A stretch of DNA of 52,172 nt from CALVZT01 sp964368755 (GTDB lineage: Bacteria; Bacillota; Clostridia; Christensenellales; UBA1242), in assembly GCA_964368755.1 (NCBI GenBank), contig CAYJCR010000006.1:1-52172 (forward strand), in the 5' to 3' direction. Made by a program: the position numbers and the translations under genes. The notes under the pieces are model-generated. The model had not been told where the DNA came from. It saw only the letters and a program-made list of their open reading frames with translations, and searched no databases. Shown in pieces: positions 35,428-42,957 of the stretch (position 1 is the first letter of the stretch; the number at the start of each line of letters is the position of its first letter).

Positions 35428-36708
35428 TTGTCACAAAAGGGGGTGAGAGATATTCTATTCAACAAAACTATTACTCTTAAAGAACATGAAAGAGACAAAT
35501 TAGTTCATTTTTATAAACTTAGAGGCGGATATCTCAAAGTTGGGTCTAGTATAAACGTGCCTGACAATTTTACAGTAATTGTTGCCCACTATGATAAGAT
35601 ATGTGATGTTCTCACACCCGGCAATTACCATTTTGATCGTAAGGATATGCCTATTCTTACCAAAGCTAACAAGGCGAAAAAAACTCGCAATGGAGAAAAG
35701 ACTCCTAAAAAAATAAAAGCAGATGTATATTTTGTATACGAAGGACTATATCAGGGCATCAAATTCAAGACCCCTAAGTTCAATGCAATATATAAGGGTA
35801 AAAAACGTAGAATAAAACTCAAAGGCGAATGTTCTGTTCAGATACGTAATTCTCTTAAGACATTATCGATACTATTGGATGACTACGCTGTCATTGATGA
35901 TAAAAAAACTCAAGTTGAGATTGCTAGTCATGTAGGTGTAAGCGTGGGAGACGTACTGAATGCCAACTTGATGACAATAGAAGGTTTTGTCAATAATGAT
36001 AAGAAGATTATAGAACTTGTTAACGAATATACGAACAAACCAATCTCACAGCTTGGTATAGAAGTAAGCAATGTGGATATTACCGAAGTGCTTTTGCCAA
36101 GAAAACTTCAAAAAGAACTTGCATTTGACAAAGATAATGTAAGAAGGAATGGGGAATTGCAAGACTTCATTGATAATAATGTGAAGAAAGAAGATACTAT
36201 AAATAGTGAACCTGTCCTTGCAAGAGGTGAGAGTTATGTGGCAGCTGAGCAGGAGTCCAGCCAGTCTAATGAACCAGACATTGATGTTGAACAAGCGTTG
36301 TCAAGTGTAGGCAAAGAGCAGTTTAATAATAATTATCAGAAATATCTCGACGAGCTTAATACTTACAACAAGTCTAAAGAGAATATTCCGGTAAATGTAG
36401 GAGATGGTTATCAAGCACCTCCAAGCATTATTGAAGATAAAGAACCTAGTGGTTTCATTATACTCCCACAGGCTCAACCTGCTAGTGAGTCACAACAGGA
36501 AAGTTATAGTCCACCAGCTGCTCCAACTGAGCAAGTCGCTAGTGATAAGTTGTTTTGTTCATATTGTGGAGCAGAATTGCCAAAGGGCGCAAAGTTCTGT
36601 TACAGTTGTGGCAAATCAACATCCAAGTTCAAGACCTGTCCATGTTGTGGGGCGAAGAACTTCGCAGATGCAACAATCTGCTGTGTATGTAAAAGTAATT
36701 TAGATTAA
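35428..36708 (+). CDS. SPFH-domain protein with C-terminal zinc ribbons
   Basis: About 420 residues. Residues about 35-240 form an SPFH (band-7-like) domain of the bacterial YdjI/virion-core branch: VPDNFTVIVAHYDKICDVLT, PGNYHFDRKDMP, ADVYFV, and LGIEVSNVDITEVLLP near 215-230. A disordered Gln/Ser/Pro linker (about 255-375) leads to two zinc ribbons: CSYCGAELPKGAKFCYSCG (about 379-397) and CPCCGAKNFADATICCVC (about 405-422). SPFH proteins build membrane-associated scaffolds; there is no membrane span here. The listed start is the TTG at 35428, which has no SD. A very strong SD (AAAGGGGGTGA, 35436-35446) lies downstream of it and fits an ATT at 35452 in frame, so the true start may be that rare codon. 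The DUF1858 gene follows after 13 bases. Confidence 0.82.
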   Translation: MSQKGVRDILFNKTITLKEHERDKLVHFYKLRGGYLKVGSSINVPDNFTVIVAHYDKICDVLTPGNYHFDRKDMPILTKANKAKKTRNGEKTPKKIKADVYFVYEGLYQGIKFKTPKFNAIYKGKKRRIKLKGECSVQIRNSLKTLSILLDDYAVIDDKKTQVEIASHVGVSVGDVLNANLMTIEGFVNNDKKIIELVNEYTNKPISQLGIEVSNVDITEVLLPRKLQKELAFDKDNVRRNGELQDFIDNNVKKEDTINSEPVLARGESYVAAEQESSQSNEPDIDVEQALSSVGKEQFNNNYQKYLDELNTYNKSKENIPVNVGDGYQAPPSIIEDKEPSGFIILPQAQPASESQQESYSPPAAPTEQVASDKLFCSYCGAELPKGAKFCYSCGKSTSKFKTCPCCGAKNFADATICCVCKSNLD

Positions 36709-36721
36709 AGGAGAATTATAT

Positions 36722-37033
36722 ATGAAAAAATTAACAAAAAAATTAACAATTGGTGATGTATTAAGAGATTATAGCAATGCAAAAGATATCTTGGGTGGGT
36801 TTGGACTACATTGTTTTGGTTGCCCAATGAGTCAAATGGAGACACTAGAAGAAGCAGCTCAAGTTCACGGAGTGGATATTGACTTCATGATGAGCAAACT
36901 TAGTGAAGATCTTGTTCCTATGACAACCAAAGCCCCAAAAACTTGTTGCTCTTGTTGCAAAGCGACTAACAAAACAGCTAAGACAACCAAAGCCCCAGTT
37001 GCAAAGTCAACTAAGACCACAAAATCAAAGTAA
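36722..37033 (+). CDS. DUF1858 redox-disulfide protein with lysine-rich tail
   Basis: A 103-residue protein. Residues 7 to about 65 match DUF1858 (hybrid-cluster-protein-associated disulfide domain): LTIGDVLRDYSNAKDILGGF, then HCFGCP with the CxxC pair, then TLEEAAQVHGVD. After the domain comes a second cysteine cluster (TCCSCC, about residues 77-82) and a Lys/Thr/Ala tail (TAKTTKAPVAKSTKTTKSK). The tail resembles those on L24 and the two neighbouring membrane proteins. It may act in thiol redox or metal handling; partner unknown. AAAGGAG is 8 bases before the ATG. It is co-transcribed with the SPFH gene. Confidence 0.85.
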   Translation: MKKLTKKLTIGDVLRDYSNAKDILGGFGLHCFGCPMSQMETLEEAAQVHGVDIDFMMSKLSEDLVPMTTKAPKTCCSCCKATNKTAKTTKAPVAKSTKTTKSK

Positions 37034-37043
37034 ATAAGTAAGT

Positions 37044-37078
37044 AAAAGCATACAACAAACGTATGCTTTTGTTTATTT
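37044..37078 (+). terminator. Intrinsic terminator
   Basis: AAAAGCATAC (37044-37053) and GTATGCTTTT (37061-37070) form a perfect 10-bp stem with a 7-base loop and a T-rich tail. It ends the SPFH-DUF1858 unit. Confidence 0.9.
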
Positions 37079-37084
37079 AACTAC

Positions 37085-37113
37085 TTGCACAATTTGAGAC
37101 AATAATATATACT
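37085..37113 (+). promoter_or_regulatory. Sigma-A-type promoter
   Basis: TTGCAC (37085-37090), 17-base spacer, TATACT (37108-37113), ahead of the bitopic membrane protein gene. Confidence 0.72.
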
Positions 37114-37174
37114 GATATCATAAAAACAAATTTGTTAACAACATCCATTTGATTAAAATAAAAGGTGTATTTGT

Positions 37175-39166
37175 TTGGGGACAAAGAATAAAATTATCTT
37201 GACATTGTCATCAATAGTTTTGATTGCAGCAATCATAGTAATTGCTGTTTTTGCATTTGTAAGCCAAACTTTTAGCATAACCAACAGATTGACATTCACG
37301 GCTCAAGAGGGAGTAATGGGTGATGTTGTCATCTCTGCCAAATGTGGAGACGAAGATGTCTTATTGCAAGATAATACTTTTACACTCGAAGGAGATTTGT
37401 CAGAGTACACTATTCCCGAGATTGACTTTGGTGAAGGAGAGACTGTGCTTGAGTACAGTGTTGCTATTACCAATAGAAGTGCGTCTAATATAATGGTCTC
37501 GCTAGATAAGACTTGTGATACAACTGTTGCTAACACATCTGATACTTTTGGCATTGGTTCAAAAATTATTAAAAATCAAAACAATAGAATAGTTTATCCA
37601 CAAGAGACAATAACGGTTATAACTGAGGTGTCTTTGGTCAATACCAATCGCTCAGCAACTGTTGACTTAGGGCTTGCTTTTAACTGTGCACTTACGAACA
37701 ATAATAGATATGTGTACTTTGTAGTTAACGGTTCGACCGAATCCATTTCTCCTTTGCTAGAGCAAGGGACTACAACTCTTACAAATTATAGCTCTGGTGG
37801 TGTAACATATAATGCCTATGATACAGATTCTGAGAGATTGGGTGCTTGCTATTATGCAGGCGAAACAATAGATTTAACTGCAATTAAGACAGATACTCTC
37901 TATGCAAGTACTACCGATAGTACTAATGAGAAGTTCGTTTTTACTCTCAACGGGTCTGGCAAGGTCAGAGCTTCTATCTGGTTCCACAAAATCGTAGATA
38001 TACGAATTGATGACTATGGTAAGCTATGGATCAAGACTTGGGGTACAAGCAACCTTGATGCATACGGAGAGCCAATCCATGATGCCTTCTGGGTCAGAGA
38101 AGACTTGGTGGTAGGTAAATATATTCCTTGTCCTGCATTTTTGACAAATATTGTGTCGTTCTTAGGAAGCAATATTGGTGTAGTATTATTAGTTATTGTG
38201 CCTCTTGGGATTGTGTTGTTTATGTTAACCATACAATTCGTTGATGACCTAGATAGATATAAGATGGAAAAACGCATTCAGAAGAACCTTGTCAAAATCG
38301 ATGACAAAATGTGCCAGAGCAAAGAAATAGGATATGACCTAAGTGCTAAGAATAAGTACCGTGTCTTATTGCGAGAAGAAGATGATGCAAAGAAGATTCA
38401 ATTTGTTCATTGTATGTGGCGACCAAAAGATATTCCTAGACCAATAATAAAACACTTGCGTAAGCAGAATTGGAAGAATAGGGAAGAAGATAAGCACAAC
38501 AAAACTTTGGCAAAACTCCTCGAACAATACAAGAAGACTCAGGATCCAAAGATAATAGAGAAGTATCAGCAAGAAAAAGAACGATTCGAAAACGAAAGCT
38601 TCCGCAAGCCTCAAACTACACTTTCGAACCCTCAAAAAGAGCTTACGGACGAAGAATACTTGTCGATGTTGTCTAAGGACAAACTCAAACAAGTCCTCAA
38701 GATAAGAAAGAAAGAGAGAAAGTCCGAAATAAGATATCTAAAAAGAAGTCTTGAAAAAGAAAAGAAAATGTTAGAAAAAGGCGAAGAAATCTCTGGAGTA
38801 TCAGATGAGGAACATATTCCAACGGCAAACGATGAAGAAAAAGTAGAATTAAGTCCTGTTGAAGAGAAGGTAACAACTGTTCACAAAAAGGCTCAAACCT
38901 CTACTGGACGCAAGCCTTCGAATGTTGCTAAGAAGCGAACAACACAAACAACAAAGGTTGAAACAAAAGCTTCTTCAGGCAAATCTAATGCAAAGTCTGG
39001 GCAAGAATCGCGTGCAAAGACTCTTGCGGCAGGATCAACTCCTAAGAAAAAGCCTGTGACAAAAACATCGGAGACGAAATCGACGGGTACAAAAGCTTCT
39101 AACACAAAAACTACACCTGTCAAAGCAAAAAGCGCTATGGGTAAGTCGAATTCGGCTACCAAATAG
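37175..39166 (+). CDS. Bitopic membrane protein with extracellular beta domain and lysine-rich cytoplasmic tail
   Basis: A 663-residue protein of unknown function. A first span (about 8-28) is followed by an extracellular beta-rich region (about 30-320), where FSITNRLTFTAQEG and YSVAITNRSASNIMVSL recall camelysin/TasA-like folds. A second span (about 326-355) is followed by basic residues (DRYKMEKRIQKNLVK), so the C-terminal half is cytoplasmic. That half is a charged helical region with a long coiled coil (about 440-540), then a Lys/Thr/Ser/Ala tail (about 570-663). The start is TTG at 37175, with AAAGGTG 8 bases upstream. It might link the outer face to cytoplasmic components; this is inference. 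It has its own promoter, and a terminator overlaps the next operon's promoter. Confidence 0.8.
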   Translation: MGTKNKIILTLSSIVLIAAIIVIAVFAFVSQTFSITNRLTFTAQEGVMGDVVISAKCGDEDVLLQDNTFTLEGDLSEYTIPEIDFGEGETVLEYSVAITNRSASNIMVSLDKTCDTTVANTSDTFGIGSKIIKNQNNRIVYPQETITVITEVSLVNTNRSATVDLGLAFNCALTNNNRYVYFVVNGSTESISPLLEQGTTTLTNYSSGGVTYNAYDTDSERLGACYYAGETIDLTAIKTDTLYASTTDSTNEKFVFTLNGSGKVRASIWFHKIVDIRIDDYGKLWIKTWGTSNLDAYGEPIHDAFWVREDLVVGKYIPCPAFLTNIVSFLGSNIGVVLLVIVPLGIVLFMLTIQFVDDLDRYKMEKRIQKNLVKIDDKMCQSKEIGYDLSAKNKYRVLLREEDDAKKIQFVHCMWRPKDIPRPIIKHLRKQNWKNREEDKHNKTLAKLLEQYKKTQDPKIIEKYQQEKERFENESFRKPQTTLSNPQKELTDEEYLSMLSKDKLKQVLKIRKKERKSEIRYLKRSLEKEKKMLEKGEEISGVSDEEHIPTANDEEKVELSPVEEKVTTVHKKAQTSTGRKPSNVAKKRTTQTTKVETKASSGKSNAKSGQESRAKTLAAGSTPKKKPVTKTSETKSTGTKASNTKTTPVKAKSAMGKSNSATK

Positions 39167-39182
39167 ACTAAATATAGGGCTT

Positions 39183-39212
39183 TTGACGTAAAGTATATAA
39201 TATATATATAAT
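39183..39212 (+). promoter_or_regulatory. Possible upstream promoter before the S10 operon
   Basis: TTGACG (39183-39188), 18-base spacer, TATAAT (39207-39212), within a TA-rich run. Transcripts from it would meet the terminator at 39239-39269 after about 50 bases. The long TA run makes a chance match easy. Confidence 0.4.
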
Positions 39213-39238
39213 AAAGAAAAAATATTTGAAAAAATATC

Positions 39239-39269
39239 TAAAAAAGGGTTGACTTGGCCCTTTTTTTAT
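39239..39269 (+). terminator. Intrinsic terminator overlapping the S10 promoter
   Basis: AAAAAAGGG (39240-39248) pairs with CCCTTTTTT (39258-39266), followed by more Ts. It ends upstream transcripts. Its loop and descending arm contain the -35 and spacer of the next promoter. Confidence 0.7.
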
Positions 39270-39277
39270 TGTATCAT
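39249..39277 (+). promoter_or_regulatory. Promoter of the S10-spc operon
   Basis: TTGACT (39249-39254), 17-base spacer, TATCAT (39272-39277). The predicted transcript starts at about 39284, leaving a structured leader of about 190 bases before rpsJ. Confidence 0.75.
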
Positions 39278-39284
39278 ATGGTTA

Positions 39285-39470
39285 CTGTGAAAATGGGATG
39301 AAGTTCGAGGTTACTACTCCTTAGCTACAAGGAGGAGAGAATTCGAATGGACAAGTTTAGACAATTATCTAAGCGCCTAACCATTTGAACTTTTTTTAAG
39401 TTTCACAGCTTGATACACCCGGCAGGGTGTATTCGTGAGTTCAACAATGGTTAGTCAGGGTTAAGGAGGA
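39285..39470 (+). promoter_or_regulatory. Structured S10-operon leader with two competing helices
   Basis: Visible pairings: CTGTGAAA (39285-39292) with TTTCACAG (39401-39408), which would enclose a CTCCTT/AAGGAG hairpin near 39335-39352; and CTAACCATT plus TGAAC (39377-39390) with GTTCA plus AATGGTTAG (39439-39454), which encloses a strong hairpin ATACACCC-GGCA-GGGTGTAT (39413-39432). The two long helices cannot nest together, so they are alternatives or a pseudoknot. The second ends shortly before the rpsJ SD. With the promoters and terminator, this accounts for the 310 bases between 39167 and rpsJ. Confidence 0.6.
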
Positions 39471-39476
39471 CAAAAT

Positions 39477-39785
39477 ATGGCAACTCAAAAAATCAGAATT
39501 AAGTTAAAGGCATATGACCATAACTTAATAGACCTCGCAGCTAGCAGAATCATTGAGGCAGCAAGCAAATCAGGTTCTAAGATATCTGGACCTATTCCAC
39601 TACCTACTGAGAAGGAAGTAGTGACTATTATCCGTGCACCTCATAAGTACAAAGATAGCCGTGAGCAGTTCGAAATGCGTACATTCAAGCGTATCATCGA
39701 CATCTACAGCCCATCACCAAAAGCTGTTGATTCGCTTATGAAGCTTGATTTACCAGCTGGCGTTGACATCAACATTAAGTTGTAA
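39477..39785 (+). CDS. rpsJ: 30S ribosomal protein S10 (NusE)
   Basis: A 102-residue protein of the 30S head, also a NusG and NusB partner in antitermination. It matches S10 end to end, including RIKLKAYDHNLIDLAASRII, SGPIPLPT and EMRTFKRIIDI. TAAGGAGG precedes the ATG. First gene of the merged S10-spc operon. Confidence 0.98.
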   Translation: MATQKIRIKLKAYDHNLIDLAASRIIEAASKSGSKISGPIPLPTEKEVVTIIRAPHKYKDSREQFEMRTFKRIIDIYSPSPKAVDSLMKLDLPAGVDINIKL

Positions 39786-39824
39786 ACAAAAATATTTGCG
39801 TTATAGGAGAAAAAAGAAATTATT

Positions 39825-40460
39825 ATGAAAAAAGCTATATTAGGTAAAAAGTTAGGCATGACGCAAGTGTTTACAGCTGAAGGACAGGTTATACCTGTTA
39901 CAGTCGTTGAAGCTGGCCCTTGCTACGTTATGCAGAAGAAAACAATTGAAAAAGATGGATACAAATCAATAGTTGTATCATTCGAAGACAAAAAAGAAAA
40001 ATTAATAAACAAGCCTGATGCTGGACAGTTCAAAAAAGCCGGCATTAGTCCAAAGAAGTTCCTTAGAGAGATCGACGTAGACAACTACGATGAGCTATCT
40101 GTAGGCAACGAGATCAAATGCAACACATTTGAAGAAGGCGATAGAGTTGATGTTACTGGTATCACTCGTGGTAGAGGATTCACTGGTAATATCCAAAGAT
40201 GGAATCAAGCTAGACTTAAGATGACTCATGGTACTGGACCTTGCCACCGTGCAGTTGGTTCAATGGGAGCTAACAGTAGCCCATCAAGAGTTTTCAAACT
40301 TAAGAAGATGCCTGGTCAGTATGGTAATGAACAAGTAACTATTCAGAACCTTACAGTTGTTAAAGTTGATGGAGATCGTAATGTTCTTCTTATCAAGGGT
40401 GCTATACCTGGCAACCGTAATGGTTTGGTAGTAATCAAATCGGCTGTGAAGGCTAAGTAA
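39825..40460 (+). CDS. rplC: 50S ribosomal protein L3
   Basis: A 211-residue early-assembly protein reaching the peptidyl transferase centre. The start KKAILGKKLGMTQVF and the loop region THGTGPCHRAVGSMGA are diagnostic. The preceding segment reads QRWNQ, whereas many Bacillota have KRHGQ. The end KLKKMPGQYGNEQVTIQNL is normal. TAGGAGA lies upstream. Confidence 0.97.
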   Translation: MKKAILGKKLGMTQVFTAEGQVIPVTVVEAGPCYVMQKKTIEKDGYKSIVVSFEDKKEKLINKPDAGQFKKAGISPKKFLREIDVDNYDELSVGNEIKCNTFEEGDRVDVTGITRGRGFTGNIQRWNQARLKMTHGTGPCHRAVGSMGANSSPSRVFKLKKMPGQYGNEQVTIQNLTVVKVDGDRNVLLIKGAIPGNRNGLVVIKSAVKAK

Positions 40461-40471
40461 GGAGAAGGAAG

Positions 40472-41095
40472 ATGCCAAAAGTTAAAGTTTTTAATATGGC
40501 TGCTGAAGAAGTTGGCTCTATTAGCCTTAATAGCGATGTATTCGAATGCGAATACAACGAGCCACTTATTCATCAAGTTATAGTTGCAATGAACAATAAT
40601 GCAAGACAAGGAACAAAAAGCACACTTACTCGTAGCGAAGTAAGAGGACATGCTAAGAAGCCTTGGAAGCAGAAAGGTACTGGTAGAGCTCGTCAAGGTT
40701 CTACAAAAGGTCCACAATGGACAGGTGGTGGTGTAGTATTTGCACCAAAGCCAAGAGATTTTAGTCAAAAGGTTAACAAGCAAGCTAAGAAGAGCGCTTT
40801 CAAGAGTGCCATCAGTGCTAAACTTGCACAGAAAGAGATCGTCGTTATAGATGAGATCAAACTCAGTGCTCCTAAGACTAAAGAATTCAACAAAATTGTT
40901 GATAGTTTCAAAATCAATGAGAATGTTACATTAGTTTTGGATGCTCCAAATGCTGACATCTTGAGAGCTACAAACAACATTCCTAATATTGATGTTACAT
41001 TCGCAGATGTTGTTAACACATATGACATTGTTGCAAGTGCTAAGGTATTCTTTACAAAAGATGCCATCAAAAAAGTAGAGGAGGCTTACAAATAA
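40472..41095 (+). CDS. rplD: 50S ribosomal protein L4
   Basis: A 207-residue protein with an extended loop lining the exit tunnel: RSEVRGHAKKPWKQKGTGRA (about residues 52-71) and RQGSTKGPQWTGGGVVF. The globular part is standard. AAGGAGAAGG precedes the ATG. In E. coli L4 represses the S10 operon; whether it acts on this leader is unknown. Its stop overlaps the rplW start by one base (TAATG). Confidence 0.97.
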   Translation: MPKVKVFNMAAEEVGSISLNSDVFECEYNEPLIHQVIVAMNNNARQGTKSTLTRSEVRGHAKKPWKQKGTGRARQGSTKGPQWTGGGVVFAPKPRDFSQKVNKQAKKSAFKSAISAKLAQKEIVVIDEIKLSAPKTKEFNKIVDSFKINENVTLVLDAPNADILRATNNIPNIDVTFADVVNTYDIVASAKVFFTKDAIKKVEEAYK

Positions 41096-41397
41096 TGACT
41101 GCCTACGATATTATTAAGAAACCATTGCTATCTGAGAAGAGTTATGCAGGCATTAGCGACAAGAGATATACTTTTGTTGTCGATAAAAGTGCTAACAAAA
41201 TTCAAATCAAACAAGCAGTTGAAGAAATCTTCAAAGTGAAGGTTAAACAAGTGAATACTCTTACAGTTAAGGGTAAAGAAAAAACTCAGAATACAAAGAA
41301 AGGTAGATCTGTTGGTATGACTAGCGATTATAAGAAAGCAATCGTTTGGCTTACTAAAGAAAGCAAACCTATCGAGTTCTTTGAGAGTCTAAACTAA
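41095..41397 (+). CDS. rplW: 50S ribosomal protein L23
   Basis: A 100-residue protein at the tunnel exit, the docking site for SRP and trigger factor. Start YDIIKKPLLSEKS, middle YTFVVDKSANKIQIKQAVEE, then a short basic loop. Its start codon shares a base with the rplD stop; GTAGAGGAGG inside rplD serves as SD. Confidence 0.97.
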   Translation: MTAYDIIKKPLLSEKSYAGISDKRYTFVVDKSANKIQIKQAVEEIFKVKVKQVNTLTVKGKEKTQNTKKGRSVGMTSDYKKAIVWLTKESKPIEFFESLN

Positions 41398-41419
41398 GGT
41401 AAGTGGAGGAAATATTAAA

Positions 41420-42247
41420 ATGGCTATAAAAAGACACAACCCAACAAGCCCAGCAACTAGACACCTTACCACTCCTAGTTTTGATGAAATAACCAAATCA
41501 AAGCCAGAGAAATCTCTTCTTGCTGTCAAGAACAGTAAGGGTGGTAGAAATGCTCAAGGCAAAATCACTGTTCGTCATCAAGGTGGCGCTGGAAGAATTA
41601 AATACAGACTAATAGATTTTAGAAGAAATAAGGATAATGTTCCTGCAGTTGTTACTGCTATTGAATATGATCCTAACAGAACTGCTTATATCGCATTGCT
41701 TACATATGCTGATGGAGAGAAGAAATATATCTTAGCTCCAATCGGTCTTAATGTTGGCGACAAGATCATGAGTGGTACAGAAGTTGAAATAAAAGTTGGT
41801 AACGCACTACCTCTTGAGAATATCCCAGTTGGTAGCGTTGTACACAACATCGAGATGCAACCTGGTAAAGGTGGACAAATCGCAAGATCTGCAGGAATAT
41901 CTGCTCGTCTTATGGCTAAGGAAGGCAAATATGCCACTATCAAGATGCCAAGTGGAGAGATGAGACTTGTTCTTGCTACTTGTAGAGCGACACTTGGACA
42001 AGTTGGTAACGTTGATCATGAGAATGTTTCTCTTGGCAAAGCTGGCAAGAGCAGACATATGGGTCTAAGACCACAAGTTCGTGGTGTAGTTATGAACCCT
42101 AACGATCACCCACACGGTGGTGGTGAAGGTAAGTCTCCAGTCGGTCGTCCAGGACCAGTTACTCCTTGGGGTAAGCCTGCTATGGGATACAAGACTAGAG
42201 ATAAGAAAAAGAGTTCTAACAAACTTATTATTAAGCGTGTTAATTAG
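41420..42247 (+). CDS. rplB: 50S ribosomal protein L2
   Basis: A 275-residue core large-subunit protein important for subunit joining. Signatures: GRNAQGKITVRHQGGAGRIK, the SH3-like middle, and the conserved C-terminal VVMNPNDHPHGGGEGKSPVG with the invariant His. GTGGAGG precedes the ATG. Confidence 0.98.
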   Translation: MAIKRHNPTSPATRHLTTPSFDEITKSKPEKSLLAVKNSKGGRNAQGKITVRHQGGAGRIKYRLIDFRRNKDNVPAVVTAIEYDPNRTAYIALLTYADGEKKYILAPIGLNVGDKIMSGTEVEIKVGNALPLENIPVGSVVHNIEMQPGKGGQIARSAGISARLMAKEGKYATIKMPSGEMRLVLATCRATLGQVGNVDHENVSLGKAGKSRHMGLRPQVRGVVMNPNDHPHGGGEGKSPVGRPGPVTPWGKPAMGYKTRDKKKSSNKLIIKRVN

Positions 42248-42256
42248 GAGAAGGGT

Positions 42257-42541
42257 ATGAGTAGATCATTAAAGAAAGCACCATTCATCGAAGAATCTCT
42301 TATGAAGAAAGTTAAAGAGATGAATGAGTCTAATACAAAGAAAGTTATTAAGACCTGGTCAAGAGCTTCTGTTATTTATCCAGAGTTTGTTGGTCACACT
42401 ATTGCCGTTCATAATGGCAAAAAACATGTTCCTGTTTATTGTACAGCTGAGATGGTTGGACATAAACTTGGAGAGTTTGCTCCAACTCGTACCTTCAAAG
42501 GTCACTCTGGAGACAAAGCTGCTGCAAAAGGCAAGAAATAA
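42257..42541 (+). CDS. rpsS: 30S ribosomal protein S19
   Basis: A 94-residue 30S head protein near the A-site finger. SRSLKKAPFIEESLMKKV and KTWSRASVIYPEFVGHTIAV are typical; the end GHSGDKAAAKGKK is normal. AGGAGAAGG is the SD. Confidence 0.97.
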   Translation: MSRSLKKAPFIEESLMKKVKEMNESNTKKVIKTWSRASVIYPEFVGHTIAVHNGKKHVPVYCTAEMVGHKLGEFAPTRTFKGHSGDKAAAKGKK

Positions 42542-42554
42542 GTGAGGTTACAAA

Positions 42555-42944
42555 ATGGCGAAAAGAATTAGAGAAAAAGCAGCCGCAAGACAAGCATCAA
42601 AAGATACTCGACCTTGTGCATCTGCTAAACATATCAGAATCAGTTCTAGCAAGCTATCTATCGTAATGGATACTGTTAGAGGCAAAAAACTTAACGAAGC
42701 CGTTGCTATTTTGGAAAACACTCCAAACAGTGCAGCTGCATATATCTTAAAAGTCATCAATTCAGCCGCTGCTAATGCTGAGAACAACAAAAGTTTGTCA
42801 AAAGACGATTTGTTCGTAGCTGAGATTTACGCTTGTCAAGGCCCATCTCTTAAGAGACTTAATATCAGGGCAAGAGGTAGAGTGGACAGAATATTGAAGA
42901 GAACTAGTCACATTACAGTTGTGCTAGACAGTGTAAAAGGCTAA
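42555..42944 (+). CDS. rplV: 50S ribosomal protein L22
   Basis: A 129-residue protein whose hairpin lines the exit tunnel. Conserved RISSSKLSIVMDTVRGKKLN and GPSLKRLNIRARGRVDRILK. An extra basic N-terminal stretch of about 20 residues (KRIREKAAARQASKDTRP) precedes the usual start, making it slightly longer than the common form of about 110. GTGAGG precedes the ATG. Confidence 0.96.
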   Translation: MAKRIREKAAARQASKDTRPCASAKHIRISSSKLSIVMDTVRGKKLNEAVAILENTPNSAAAYILKVINSAAANAENNKSLSKDDLFVAEIYACQGPSLKRLNIRARGRVDRILKRTSHITVVLDSVKG

Positions 42945-42957
42945 AAGGAGCGAGAAT

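Noticed and set aside
39183..39220. Origin-like AT-rich element in the TA run before the S10 operon
   Set aside because: No DnaA-box cluster nearby and no dnaA or dnaN genes; an AT-rich promoter region explains it.
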